Source of the DNA: Eupeodes corollae
Taxonomy: Eukaryota > Arthropoda > Insecta > Diptera > Syrphidae
DNA: 64,000 nt
Direction: 5' to 3'
Assembly: GCF_945859685.1 (NCBI RefSeq)
Contig: NC_079149.1
Span: 64,064,991-64,128,990, forward strand
The notes beneath the pieces were generated by a model, which worked only from the letters and a program-made list of their open reading frames with translations, was not told the origin of the DNA and did not search any database. Below, one piece after another: positions 12,701 to 23,204 of this stretch. The translations under genes and the position numbers were made by a program. Within the stretch, counting starts at the first letter, position 1. Every line of letters starts with the position of its first letter.

Positions 12701-15700
12701 AATCGAACAAGAAAAGGACAAGGAAACTCCTGATGAGTTTGGTTACACAATGGGTAGGTGATTAGCATTACATATTAGTATTAGAATAAATTATGGAGAG
12801 AAAGCTTAAAATGTCAAAATGTTTATTTTTATAATAACTTGATTTTATAATTATAATCCACCAGCTAAGATCAAGAAAAGATATTCAAATTTGAAGGATC
12901 TAAGGAAAATTGAAGTCACAAGGCCACCAAACACAGATCTTGGCTTAGCTTTGGCAGGTCACAGAGATCGTCAGAAAATGGCTTGTTTTGTTGCCGGTCT
13001 ACATCCTCAGGGTCTGATGGCAAAATGTGACCTAAAGCCCGGTGATGAAATTCTTGAAGTAAACGGAACAGTCTTACAAAATCGATGCCATCTCAATGCT
13101 TCGGTTATTTTTAAAAACATTCTTAACGAAAAACTGGTCTTTGTTTCGCATAGGTAATAAAAAAAATTATATGAACAAAATAAATAAAAACAAAAATAAT
13201 AATAATTACAATTTAGGAGGAAAGCTAACGACGAAGGAATATCAGTCAAACCATTTACTAGATTTCCTCCAATAGTAGATGAGGTAAAAATTTTATAAAT
13301 AGATTACAAAAAATATAAAATATCTAATGAATTGTTCCTCTTTCAGACAGAGTACTTATTTACTGCATACAAAAATGTCAAATCTGTCAAAATTCAGAAG
13401 GTCGGATGCCTGGGACTTATGATTATTGAAGGAAAGCACATAGAAGTTGGAAGAGGTATTTTCATATCCGATCTTAAGGAAGGATCGAATGCTGTGGAGG
13501 TATAGTTACGCGAACATGATATAATTATTTCTGTTTTTTTTTAATCAATTTCAAATTAAGCTAGGCTGGACTTAAAGTTGGTGATCTTGTATTAGCAGTT
13601 AATAAAGACGTTTTAGTCGAATCAACTTATGATGAGGTACATAAATATTCATACTTAAATTTCATACCTGTAACATGAACATGATTTTTGTTTTCAAGGC
13701 CGCTGCAATTCTTAAACGCGTCGAAGGTATCGTTACTATGGTGATATGCAGTCTGAAGACTGAAGAACAAATTATGAAAGAAAGAGCTGAAGAAGAGAAA
13801 AAGAAGCAAGGTTATAATTTAAATTTTATATATTTTAATTTAAACCAATGTAAATGTACAAACGTTATCATTTTTAACACTAGCTGCTGAAAAGAAAGAA
13901 CCTGAAAAGCCTGTCGATCCATCTGTAGCTGAAATAACTACAAATAAGAAGGTTTTGATTGAAATCAATGTTCAGAAAAAACCTTTAGGTGTTATAGTAA
14001 CTGGTGGCAAGAATAACTATGTTAAAGTAAGTTTTTATTTTACAAGTTCAAAAAACAATTTTGTTTTATAAAATCAATAATTTACAGTTAGTATAATTAT
14101 ATAAACCAACATCAACAATTCTTTTTCTAAGATGTCCTCAATTTAAAATCGGCTTCAAAATGAATCTATCATGTCCAGTGTTTGAAATACATTCTTTCAT
14201 AATTCGAAAAAAGTGGTGTATGATGCTTTTTGAGGCGTTTTTAATTCATGAAATAGTTTTTCAATAAAATTCGGGATGATTTTCCAAATCTACAATCCCT
14301 TAAATCAATATTCAGCTTAAATCTTTTGAAGATCTTATTTATTTTTCAAAAATTCCTCATCAGTTGTAAGTTTTTACCTGCCCTACATAAACCTAATAAG
14401 CAGGGCAATCAAAAATATGTTCTAACAGAATTTTTGTTGACATCACTATTGACACGAGACCTTGATAGAAATGTGTTTCAAATCTTCGTCTTTTAAACGT
14501 CATCTGTTAGGGTATATTTCATTGAAAATGCATGTTTTTGCATTTTTGCTTTCAAAAGGCATATTGGATATTTTTCTTTTTTTGTAAAGATAAGCAATAA
14601 TGTATAGTACCCGTGGCATGATGGTTAGTGCATTGGGCACTTTTTTTATTTTTTGTTTGTTATTTTTTTTATTTTTTTTTTTGTGCCACCATACCTATTC
14701 TGCTTAAAACTAAACCCTAAAACTATAAAACAAGTATGTAAGACTGCCAAGGCTTAAAACCCCATCCCGACTACCCACTATCAAGTGCCGATTGTACAGG
14801 AGTCACCTATCCACGGTTCTTCGTCTTACATATGTATATGTACATGTACATACAATTGCTGTATATGAAGAATCGGTGTTCTTCAATTCTTGGAAAAAAC
14901 AATTATTTTTGACTAATTTGTAATTTGTCCATCGGCTCTTCAAGTCTTTGATTTTGTGCAGAATTTGTACACATTTTTCACAGCCAGTACAGAGTAGCAT
15001 TAAATTCTGATTGAGAAATTATCGGAGAAGAAAAGCGGTCAGTTTTTAGTTTTGAAAAAGCTCAGCTGAGCCTTAGTCAACGGCTATTCGGAAATCGAAA
15101 AAGCTCTAACCAGCATATCTTCCAATAAAGAGCAAAAAGACATCGTGAGGAATGAAGCCGCTTTGTTTGCAACATTTTGGAACGATATCTTGGAGCGATT
15201 CAACGCTTCAAACAAGATGTTGCAAGATACGAAAACGATTCTTGAATGGGCATTGCTTTCATTAGAATCATTGAAATCATTCGTGAAATCCAAATGAAAT
15301 GATTTTCATAAATACAAGGAAGCAGACAAAAAAATACCCATACTGATGAATATGTACAATCACGCACACGCACCAGAACGAGAAATGTGAAGTTGAATTG
15401 GCTCGAAAATTTGCACGCTGCAATAGAGGCATTGGTGAAAGTGTATCCGGACGATTTAGAGCATAGCATAGGTAATGAATTGGTTCAATTTGAGTCTTTG
15501 ATTGACTCATACAAAAAGGAAAAGGCCTATGAAATAGATCAATCGCCGGAACTATTTTACTACCAAATTCTCGAAAATCAAAATTTCAGAGCTACATTCC
15601 CAAGCCTCGAAATTGCATTGAGAATATATTTGGTTTTGATGGTTACAACTTGCACTGGAGAGCGCTCATTTTCGAAAATGAAAATTATAAATCAGCATAA

Positions 15701-18398
15701 ATCAAATAGAAATCATCACCGATTTTTCGGCGAAAAAAGCTCGAAAGGTTCCGTTCGTTAACCCTAAAATTTAATTTTAGATTATTCTTTTTCCGTTTGA
15801 ATTTATATGTGTTTGTTCAATACTAAAGGAATCAACGTGAATTCACAATAAATTATTTATTGAAAAACTCGAGTGATAAAAATGGTTTACTTTATTTTGA
15901 AAATAATTTGGGGCGAGGGGGCCTCCGCTTCTTTATTGGCTCGAAGCTAAGGGTTTCTAGTAACATCGATTTCTAAAATTGAAATCCTATCACTTCTGTT
16001 ACGTTGAACGGAGCTTTTCCATGTATAAAAGTGTTTTTCGATCAAACAGACAAAGCATAATTTTCAAAATTTAAATGAAATGCAACAATCTTACTAATCG
16101 CTGACATTAAAAAATTTCTTTCATTCAAAAATTAATTTGTTTTGTAAACTTTCTTTTTTTCTAAATAATATATGTATGTGTGTGAAGTTGAACTATTCGC
16201 AATTAAACAAATTTTTTGGATGTTTTATTTATCTTCAAAAAGTTGGAGTGAAGAAGAGTTTTGATTTTACTTTTTTTGATTGGTATTGTTCTTATTAATC
16301 AGTTTCCAAAAGCAAATAACGCTACTTATAAACATCTTTTACATTTATTCAGCATATTTTGAGGGCTTATGTTTGATTTTTAAGGGTTTAGTTTTTAGGA
16401 TATATTTTTGATTGCCATACTTATAAGAATACTAAAGCATTTATCCTAAAACAGAGCAAAACAGAACGAAAGCATTTTTTGTCCTTATTACCGAAATTTA
16501 TTTTTTTTGAGGGTTTAAAAAAGCTTACCTCAAAATGTAACAAATGCATTGATGTTAGGGGAGATTATATTTAAAAATAAAAACAATTTAAAATGAATTC
16601 GCATTTTCCTTCATATCGATACCGAGAATATATTGAACGCCCCTCGAATACATCAAGTTTTTAAAACGCAAAATGCATCCAAGGTACTCGTATTGCAAGT
16701 CTTCAGAAGGAGTGAAATGAAGATGCATAAGTACTCTTAAAACTGGAGGAATATAAGTATATAAAATAGACTCAATCCTGAGCCAACAGCTTTGGACGCA
16801 AGATTGCGCGCTCCACAAAAACTTATTAAAATCCTCTTTCACTCCATGCAGCATGATTTTGAGAGCATTGGTTATCAACTTATTGAGTTCTGAAAAGAAT
16901 TTTTTGTTTAAGTTAACACTATTTCTTTTAAATGCTTAAATATTTTGAAAAATAAGCTTCATTTCAAAACAGATTGTTTTGGTTTTATCCAGAAGTGTTT
17001 TAAGAATCGCAAAAATTTCTTATTGCAATAACGTTGCAAAAAAGTTGCAGTTGGTAAAGAACAAAAAGGGTTTCTTAAAACCGTGTTTGGTAAAATTTAA
17101 ATTTTGATGATTTCTGAATAGATTATTTAAACATACATTTAGGTCACTTTTCAAAAATAAAATTTTCTTCGACGCACATTTTTATTTCTAAGTAGATGTT
17201 TTGAGCAGAGAGTTTTCATTCTCCTTTGTTTTTTTTTTTTTCTTTAAAGACTGGATGCAACATAACACACATTTATCCTGAAGGAGTCGTGGCTCAAGAC
17301 AAACGACTTCAACTTTTCGATCACATAATTGCCTTCAATGGAACTCCAGTAAATTGTGCAGAAATGACAACATTGAAAGTTCATCAACTTTTCCATCTGG
17401 CATATGAGAAGGTATGTATTCCATGAGTCGAAGTCTTATAGAAAAAAAGTATGCTAAAATGTAGTTTTAGGTAAGTTAAAAGTTCAATATTTTTAAAGCT
17501 TTATAAAGATATTCTATTACATTTTTCGAAGGAGGTTGTGCATAATAAACTAGCTAGAACAGTAAAGTTGTAAAATTAAACTGCAGGAAAATTTCGATAT
17601 GTCTTTCTGGAAATATGCTAATACATCTGTCGATCAAAAGAACGTTAAAAAAGTATTCTGTTATACTTTTACAGCCAGGTTCTATATGTACATCGAAGCC
17701 AAACCTTAAACAGAATGTCTATTTTTTTTTTTCAAAGCTGATTTGGGCCTCATTGCAAAATCGATGTACTTTTGACTACCATCTCAACCATAAATAATTA
17801 TTCTCTGATTTTACTGATTCAATTCATCATTATAATTCTTAAACTTTTTCTGAACTTACCATTAACATTTTTATCAATTTTTGATTTTTTGTTTTTCATA
17901 CAATTAATACATTTTTGACATGTAAACAATTGTGAAAAAGCTATTTATATCAATAACTTTTTCTCTAAATTAAGATCTTGTCTTAGAGCTTAATTTTTTA
18001 TAAATAATATTACCATTTTTAAGGCAACACTTTTAGTATGGAGAAACGATCCTCCCGAAATAGAAACAATTACTGTCGAATTTGCGAAGAAACCCGGTAA
18101 AGATTTAGGTTTATCACTTGCACCAAATGAGAAAGGTGCCACAATTGTTGAAATCGTAAGTTGTTAGAAAATGTTATTGTTTGATAGGCTTTTCAAGTGT
18201 GTTTTCTTTTCCTTTTAGACTTCAGCTGGATATGCTGATATAGACAACAAACTTCAACGTGGTGACATTATATCTAAATTTAATGGAGATTCCCTGGAAA
18301 ATGCTTCGTTTGCTGAATGCTATGCTTTGTTTAAGGGTGCAAATGGAAAAATAAGCTTAGAAGTTCTGAGACCTAAGCCAACGACAAGGGAGAAGTAA
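3704..18398 (+). CDS. inaD: INAD, five-PDZ phototransduction scaffold (16 exons, 651 aa)
   Basis: INAD clusters the TRP channel, NORPA phospholipase C and eye PKC (INAC) in the rhabdomere of fly photoreceptors. I place coding exons at 3704-3731, 11791-11861, 11920-12009, 12082-12204, 12274-12367, 12428-12576, 12663-12753, 12865-13153, 13217-13283, 13347-13499, 13565-13636, 13699-13810, 13884-14026, 17250-17411, 18024-18155 and 18219-18398. All have GT/AG borders and phases join throughout, giving 651 residues against 674 in Drosophila. PDZ domains fall at about 12-94, 226-312, 347-430, 468-557 and 562-646. Recognisable blocks include GKRSFGICIVRGE, EEDTRDMTGR, GHRDRQKMACFVAG, GIFISDLKEGSNA and CYALFKGANGK. 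A charged KERAEEEKKK linker precedes PDZ4. Exon 1 is tiny (28 nt, MVQQPFDSN), 8 kb upstream. It starts MVQ like the Drosophila protein and its phase fits, but it is the least certain exon; the donor after exon 5 (gttcga) is also weak. In PDZ5, Ala587 replaces the Drosophila Cys606 position while Cys626 is kept. Confidence 0.96.
4870..5768 (+). mobile_element. Jockey-type non-LTR retrotransposon fragment (RT domain), broken
   Basis: The plus strand reads as RT in several frames: LYRPISLLSSLRKCYELL near 4935-5000, VILDIKRAFYSIWHKGL at 5142-5192, VIFADDT at 5404-5424, then LNSWKIKINGDKTQAIFFTR and AKYLGIFIDSKLTF. Order and motifs match the palm and thumb of a Jockey-clade ORF2. The VPQGS block is frameshifted near 5320, and a stop follows the FADD motif. 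It lies in inaD intron 1. The mariner element at 5771 inserted at its right end, and I see no RT continuation beyond that insertion. Confidence 0.75.
5771..7043 (-). mobile_element. Near full-length Tc1/mariner-superfamily element with TIRs and TA duplication
   Basis: The ends are inverted repeats. The left begins AACGGTGATTTTTTAAGAG and the inverted right end begins AAGGGTGATTTTTTTGAGG. Both are flanked by TA (5769-5770, 7044-7045), the mariner target duplication. The interior, on the minus strand, is a mariner-type transposase reading frame with only a few lesions, so this is one of the younger elements in the window. It sits in inaD intron 1, antisense to inaD. Confidence 0.9.
5885..6930 (-). 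pseudogene. Mariner-type transposase, inactivated by start loss and frameshifts
   Basis: The reading starts just after NRLTNEQRLQIIEFYYQN, where the expected initiator ATG reads ATT. The N-terminal helix-turn-helix region (6900-6550) is followed by the catalytic-type motifs SDEAHFWLNG (near 6450), WFQQDGATCHTA (near 6180) and RSCDLTPLDYFLWG (near 6060). I count 36 residues between the second and third aspartates. Frame changes near 6400 and 6230, and a small deletion near 5985 after PALE, break the protein. The DDD-type residues are all still present across the broken frames. Confidence 0.88.
7190..7475. repeat. (TTTA)n-like low-complexity tracts
   Basis: Successive runs of ATTT/TTTA units occur (for example near 7200, 7277, 7345-7390 and 7465), interrupted by short AT-rich spacers. 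They may be old non-LTR tails or a simple microsatellite. They lie in inaD intron 1. The rest of 7046-8500 holds nothing I recognise. Confidence 0.6.
8890..9207 (+). mobile_element. hAT (ZMYM1-like) transposase scrap
   Basis: The plus strand contains TRDEACAQTEIEI near 8909, then after a break ILPQFWGSILKQFN and VDIDLETVSRLYEVFISFV at about 9020-9150. This pattern (FW..IL..FN, then D L..V..LYE) is the mid-region of ZMYM1-type hAT transposases, as in the relics at 57-1000 and 15105-15770. No termini are seen. The upstream piece at 8517-8732 may belong to the same relic, but I cannot show it. Confidence 0.5.
9208..10930. other. inaD intron 1 segment without recognisable content
   Basis: AT-rich sequence with stops in all frames and only chance short frames. 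I see no transposon termini or protein motifs. Confidence 0.5.
10950..11100 (-). pseudogene. Myb/SANT-like DNA-binding domain fragment
   Basis: The minus strand reads LEHKSILLFLEECRKRNDH followed by LRDPKTRRRTIAKVVEKHG. This is the pattern of the Myb/SANT-like domain common in insect MADF/Myb proteins and transposon-associated DNA-binding proteins (aliphatic helix, K/R-rich, F/LRDPK.KK). A splice-acceptor-like TTTTTGTAAG precedes it and a GTATAG donor-like site follows GATGAGAAG, so it could be a relic exon. Further up on the same strand (near 11310-11350), EVVFEDVLYTIDDEEAF may be a companion exon. It lies within inaD intron 1, antisense. I cannot decide between a host-gene relic and a transposon part. 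Confidence 0.35.
11215..11790. other. End of inaD intron 1; three CAGCTG boxes in a short interval
   Basis: Apart from the possible acidic frame noted with the Myb-like scrap, no gene is recognised. Between 11425 and 11515 the sequence TCAGCTGTTTTT or ATCAGCTGTTATT occurs three times, mixed with GGATACCTTTCG and its near inverse AAAGGTATCCG. This looks like a small degenerate inverted-repeat element more than an enhancer, but neither is shown. Confidence 0.3.
14608..14640 (+). mobile_element. 5' fragment of the tRNA-derived SINE seen at 52 and 53 kb
   Basis: TACCCGTGGCATGATGGTTA plus GTGC is identical to the 5' end and A-box region of the SINE copy at 53696-53964, in the opposite orientation to the two later copies. 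The match stops after the A box, and a T-rich run replaces the rest. It lies in inaD intron 13. Confidence 0.65.
15105..15770 (+). mobile_element. hAT (ZMYM1-like) transposase remnant with C-terminal dimerisation domain
   Basis: The reading begins NEAALFATFWNDILERFNAS near 15151 and breaks near 15295. It resumes at 15387-15761 with LVLMVTTCTGERSFSKMKII, the hAT C-terminal (hATC) dimerisation block, and ends near FSAKKARKVPFVNP in a shifted frame. A GC-rich GGGGCGAGGGGGCCTCCGC at 15911-15929 may be a decayed right terminus. No left terminus or target duplication was found. It lies in inaD intron 13, in the sense orientation. Confidence 0.75.
16588..16878 (-). other. Unrecognised 96-codon open frame antisense in inaD intron 13
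   Basis: The frame runs from an ATG near the high end (MITNALKIMLHGVKEDFN) to ENANSF. It contains no motif I recognise, no splice continuation and no upstream promoter signal. At 35 percent GC or less, a frame this long is mildly unusual but compatible with chance or an unrecognised transposon piece. Confidence 0.2.
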
Positions 18399-18434
18399 AT
18401 AACACTTTATAAGTACCTTGTTTTGATTTAAACT

Positions 18435-18440
18435 AATAAA
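18435..18440 (+). terminator. inaD polyadenylation signal AATAAA
   Basis: A canonical AATAAA lies 37 bp after the inaD stop codon, in ACTAATAAAATATC. It implies a very short 3' UTR. An alternative site further down cannot be excluded. Confidence 0.6.
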
Positions 18441-18969
18441 ATATCATTTTAAAAATTTTAATTGCAATTATAATTGAAAAAAAAAAACAAAATGGTATGA
18501 TTAAAGATAAGAAGAATAAAATTGTTAGAAAACAAAAGTATCAGCAATGATTTCACAGATTAAAGTCCCAAATAGAATTATTTAAGACAACAAATTGATT
18601 GAACACATTTTTAACAGCAAACTCTTCCCAGGGGCAAAAACTACTCATGTGCCACAATGCTGAATTCCAAAATTGGCGTCGTTACCTTTTTTAAACTTAA
18701 AGTAATCATTCCTATCACGAATTCTATATTTAATTGAAAACTTTTACGAATTCCGAAAAAAAACTTAGGGTAAGACAAAATTATCTTTTGCAGGGGAAAT
18801 GTGCGCTTGCCACCAAAGTTAAGCGGTTTGACCGCGTTGGTTTTTTAAAACCACACGGTTAAACAAATAACTCAAATCTCAAACTATAAAAAGAAAGAAG
18901 AGAGTATATACAAAAAGCATGAAATGTCATCTATAATTTAAAGTTTAAGTTGAAGCGCGTAGCTACGAC
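18441..18969. other. inaD downstream spacer, nothing recognised
   Basis: AT-rich sequence without recognisable coding capacity or repeats up to the target duplication of the hAT element at 18970. Confidence 0.5.
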
Positions 18970-20501
18970 CAGCGTTGCCGATGTGGCACGATCGTGCCTT
19001 TTTGACACGGAAATTTTCTCGTGGCACGGTGACACGAAAAATTTAAATATGGCACGTTTTATTATGTCAATCTTTTTACATAAATTTCAACTCATAGTGT
19101 AAACGCAGTGTCAATATCCATTAAAAGAACAGTGTATCAAGAACGATACTTAATTTTTTAGAAACTTATAATATTCCCTATCAAACTTAATTGGTAAAAA
19201 AGGGGGAGTTCAATATTTGCTCAAGCAGTTGAACTTCACATTCGTTTCAAATATGTATTTCAAATGCGTGCTCTACTCTTCCGAAAGAAATACATGAATT
19301 AGCCAATGGTGTATATAGTTTTTTAAAAAACAGTCCTAAACGGCAAATTAAAATGGCAGTTTTTCAAGAATATTTCAATATTAAACAAAACAAAATTCAA
19401 AAAATGATTTCAATTCTCATTTTTTTGTTTGTCTCTTTTTTTTCTACTCGCTGCAAAAGAAGAAAATAGTGAAATGTCAAAAAGACTCCTTGACCTACTG
19501 AATGATAACTGAATAAAATCATATTTCAATTTTTTTGGATTACGTTCTACCTTCTACAGACAAACTTATTGTCATTTCAAAGCGAAGCCCCAAAAATAAA
19601 TTTATTAATTTCTGAAATAACTATTTTTCACCAAATTTTCCTAAACAAACTTTTTTAAAGAAGATTATGTAAATTCTTCAAAAAACGAACATGATATTTG
19701 ATATGAAACCGAAAACTGTAAGCCAATAGATGATATTTTTTTGTGATTGCAATGCGCAGAAGAGGTTTGAAATTTAGAGACTAACGAAAAATTGAATGTT
19801 TTAAAAGATTGTCAAATATTCTATAAAAAACTTTCGCAAGAATTTGAAAAAAAACCTAATTAAATGTTAATGCGTTTAAAATATAATTCAAACATAAAAA
19901 AGCATTTTGCCACGCTTTAATATTTTGATATCAGAATTTTCTCATCTATTATAGTGCGAGAAAGATGTTATAAGAAAAATTTTCGGGCTAGCGTTTTTCT
20001 TGAAGATTCAAACACGTTTAGGCTTAAGTTGTATAAATTAAAAAATATAATTGATGAAGCAACGTTCATTACTATTTCCAAATTTATGTTTTGCCTCACG
20101 GAAGTGCATCAGCAAAATGAGTGTTTTTAAGGCTAAATATTATTAAAACAAACATCGAAAACAAATTGTCATACAAAACAATTAATGCTATAATGTCATA
20201 TAATGAGATTATTAGGCCTAATAATTGTCAAAATTTTAACCTTCAGCTAATTTATTTATTTAAATTATTATAACAAAGCTTTATTAAGTATTTATATTTT
20301 TATATTATTTATACATATTTTTAATAATAATACCTCATGCACGAATAGAGGAAGTGATTTTTTTAATAGTAACAGTATTCAATTTATATCTATTTTTAAA
20401 GAACAACTTCAGTTTTATTTTCGTATGGCACGAAAATTTCATAAATGGCACGTTTTTTCAAAAAACGTGGCACGAAAATTTATTTTTTGGCGGCAACGCT
20501 G
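18970..20501 (+). mobile_element. hAT element with perfect 8-bp target-site duplication, decayed coding region
   Basis: Both ends begin CAGCGTTGCCG (inverted at the right) and carry several GGCACG/CGTGCC subterminal motifs (18988-19060 and 20424-20475). The flanks are an exact 8-bp duplication, GCTACGAC, at 18962-18969 and 20502-20509. Inside, the plus strand has hAT-like pieces such as STLPKEIHELANGVY near 19270 and NSPKRQIKMAVFQEYFN near 19330, followed by many stops. It is a sizeable but dead hAT copy just beyond inaD. Confidence 0.85.
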
Positions 20502-20509
20502 GCTACGAC

Positions 20510-21589
20510 ACCCAAAATTTTGTTTGTACTCTTCCAAACTTGCTATCCCAACAAGAGAAAAAACTTGAAATCTTTCACATTATTTTCATTTAAAATCCCA
20601 ATAGACAATCTTTTTGAAAACAGTTTTATTCTCCGACTCTAAGAACTTTATATTACCTACAATTGGAGCTTGAAACTGTTTATGTAAACATAATATAGTT
20701 CAAAAACACAGAAATTTGCTAAAATACATTTTTTCTTACAATAAATCGATGATTTTATAGTGTAGTACATGTACAGTTTATAGAGTACTATAACACTGTA
20801 TGTGGGTGCAAAAGGCTCATGTTCGAGGTCTGTATCTGCCGTTCCAAGGAAGCTGGAATAAATTTTATCATAAAGCAAATTATGGAATCTATAATAATCT
20901 TTCATAATTTTTTTCAGTGTTCTATACTCTTATTTCTGTTTTTAAATAATTCAAGTTTTCGAAAAACCATATAATATTGAAAAATAAACGGATCCTTTAA
21001 ATATAATCGTACACAATATTGTTTACAAGCCTTTGAAGTATTTGTCAAATCAGGGGAATGAAGTAAGATTTTAACAGTATAAAGTCAACATGACAACTTT
21101 CGAAATGTGAAAGCCAAAAATATATTACTCTGCTCTATCACTACTGCTTCCTTAAAAACGGCTATCCTGCTAACTTTATATGTGGCAAAACGAGTAAAGC
21201 TCAGAATTCTTGGTTTTCACTGATAAGAAACTGATAAAAGCGGAAATTCTTTGGATACATATTATTAAAACTAATTTTTGACCAAAAACAAAAAAGTGTA
21301 ATACTAACTTTATATAAAGTTAGTAGGATTGCCGTTTTTAATAAAAAATGTTTAAGTGCCATCGAACAAGGTAAGATCGGTGAACAAGGTACAACCAGTC
21401 TAAAATAACGAACACAATTGACCGAAGTTTTAATGTGATTTATTTTTACCTGAGAAATAAAGATTCCTATATGCGAAAAATATGAAAGGCTAAAAAAAAA
21501 ACTAAAAACCTAACCGAAGAAAAATTGTAAGATAGACATCAAATTCTCGTGACTGCAACAAAATTTTTAAAAAATTGCAGGAATAAGCT
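20510..21589. other. Intergenic spacer, nothing recognised
   Basis: No protein family, repeat boundary or RNA gene is visible. Short frames (20657-20905, minus) look like chance. Weak Tc1-like N-terminal sequence may begin from about 21360. Confidence 0.4.
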
Positions 21590-22135
21590 CTAGCATTAAT
21601 AGTTCTGCAAAACAAAAAACTACCGCTTAACTAACAACGAAAAATACGTCTTAATTCTTATAGACTGTAGTTTTCTCGGATATAGAGAAATATAACTTCG
21701 AGAGCCTTAATGGGTACAATTACTTTTTTCATGACCTGAGAAAAGAACAACAATTTTAGCCCGTTATCGCAGTCGGGAAGTTAAAGTTATGTTGTTCGGT
21801 GCAAAATGACTGCAACCACTCATAAAACTATCCTGAAGAGAAACGAAATTAACGGATATTTTTGGACACCCGCGGTGAATTTTCCAACAGGACAAGGTTT
21901 TTATTCACACAGTGCCAACAGTTAAAAGTTGGATCGAAGGGCAAAATGTTGGCCACCTTATTCACATGAACATGAATCTCATTGAAAACATTTGGGAATT
22001 CTAAGACAGGAACTCCATAACTTTTTCAATAAGATTTGTGTCGCCTCTAAATTTTTAAAGTTATTAGCGATGAAAAAGGATGTACAAATTACTGAATCTA
22101 TTGAATAATCATAATTTTGAAAAAAAAAAAATATT
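21590..22135 (+). mobile_element. Tc1-like transposase relic crossing the left duplication breakpoint
   Basis: The plus strand reads VVFSDIEKYNFESLNGYNYF and then FHDLRKEQQ across 21670-21755, matching the first catalytic aspartate region of Tc1 transposases. KVGSKGKM and a sequence equivalent to NLIENIWEF follow near 21920-22000 in other frames. Frameshifts are numerous. The relic is continuous across 21715, where the duplicated unit begins. The second copy (31170-31588) lacks everything left of that point, so this left flank is the ancestral arrangement. Confidence 0.75.
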
Positions 22136-22156
22136 TATTTGTAGCGACTTATGTCT

Positions 22157-22303
22157 AAAAAGTCTAAGTACAGCAGCCTAATTTAAGGGTTTTTTTGAAA
22201 AAAGTACTAGGAATAAATGTAAAAAACCAAAGCGGTAATATTGTTATAGTAAATATTTTATCTCGAATCATCAAAAAGAAAGCTGCTGTACGGAGACTTT
22301 TTG
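22157..22303. repeat. Inverted-repeat pair of Tc1 type
   Basis: AAAAAGTCTAAGTACAGCAG at the left and its near inverse CTGCTGTACGGAGACTTTTT at the right (two mismatches) enclose about 105 bp. They lie just after the Tc1 relic. They are either its 3' terminal structure or a small Tc1-derived MITE. TA follows the right end. The second copy is at 31610-31756. Confidence 0.55.
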
Positions 22304-22315
22304 TAATATGTGTAG

Positions 22316-23100
22316 TTTAAGTTAGGTTATGTTATGTTAAAGTGCTTGTCCGTGATTCTTTCTTCTTAGCTCGAAACGTAAAAGACTAATTGTGTTACAA
22401 CTCAAATGATTGATATCGTTTAGATCGTTGCAGCTGTTAAAGAATTCTCCTAGGTAATTCTTCCGTTTTTGAGCTGGAGCAGGGCAAGTACAGAGAAGGT
22501 GAAGAACTGTTTCCTTTGACACCGATTATCGAGCTTATATGCGATCAGCTCAGAGATAACAAGCACCTTGAATGGTAGAATTGGTTGTATTGTGCCATTT
22601 CTGACGAGTTCATCTGTTCAGCAATTTCCTGGAATGTCTCTTTGGTAAGGCACCCAGCAAAGGTGAATATTAAACTACTGTGCCATCTTCATAAGAGATG
22701 ATCTACAGTTATGGACTCTTGTGATAGAATTTGTAGACAGAGTTATCAGAGAGTTATTAGCGGCCAGACTATCTGAGAAAATATGTATACAAGATGTTGA
22801 CACCACGTTTTCTTTATGCCAAAACAAGAATTGACTACAATGGTTGGAAAGGTGGAATGAGAGACATAATTTCAATCGTTCAGAGTACACACCCCTCCAA
22901 CCCCTTTATATGTTTCTGATCCATCTGTATAACAGCCCAATTCACAAAAATTAACTTTAATCAATCCACTTAAACAGAATAATTTGTGTAATTTTTGGAA
23001 ATGGGCAGTATTGCATTTTTTAGTCCAATTGTAAGCAGAGGAATAAGAGAATCCTCAAACAGAGAGCTTCGGAGAAGTGTTAAAAAGCATCTTCCTTCCC
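22316..23100 (-). mobile_element. 3' fragment of an RNase H-bearing non-LTR element (LOA/I-group-like)
   Basis: The minus strand reads, in broken frames, the RNase H start CYTDGSETYKGVGG, LKLCLSFHLSNHCSQF, HIFSDSLAANNSL and the C-terminal CCHC-like HLLCTCPAPAQKRKNYLGE. It ends in a TTAACATAACATAACCTAAC tail. The same blocks occur in the longer element at 59305-62050, so they are one family. The fragment is dead. The second copy is at 31769-32553. Confidence 0.8.
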
Positions 23101-23204
23101 CTAAAAATGTTAATATTCATTTATTTATAAAAAAAATATTTAAGATTTGGTAATAAATTAGTTTCACTTACATTTTGCTTACAAAAATTAACAAACCAGG
23201 CATC

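Noticed and set aside
22316..22345. TTAGG-like telomeric repeat
   Set aside because: The TTAAGTTAGGTTATGTTATG string is the inverted 3' tail of the RNase H-bearing LINE, comparable to the TTTAACCCTACCTAAT end near 62045.
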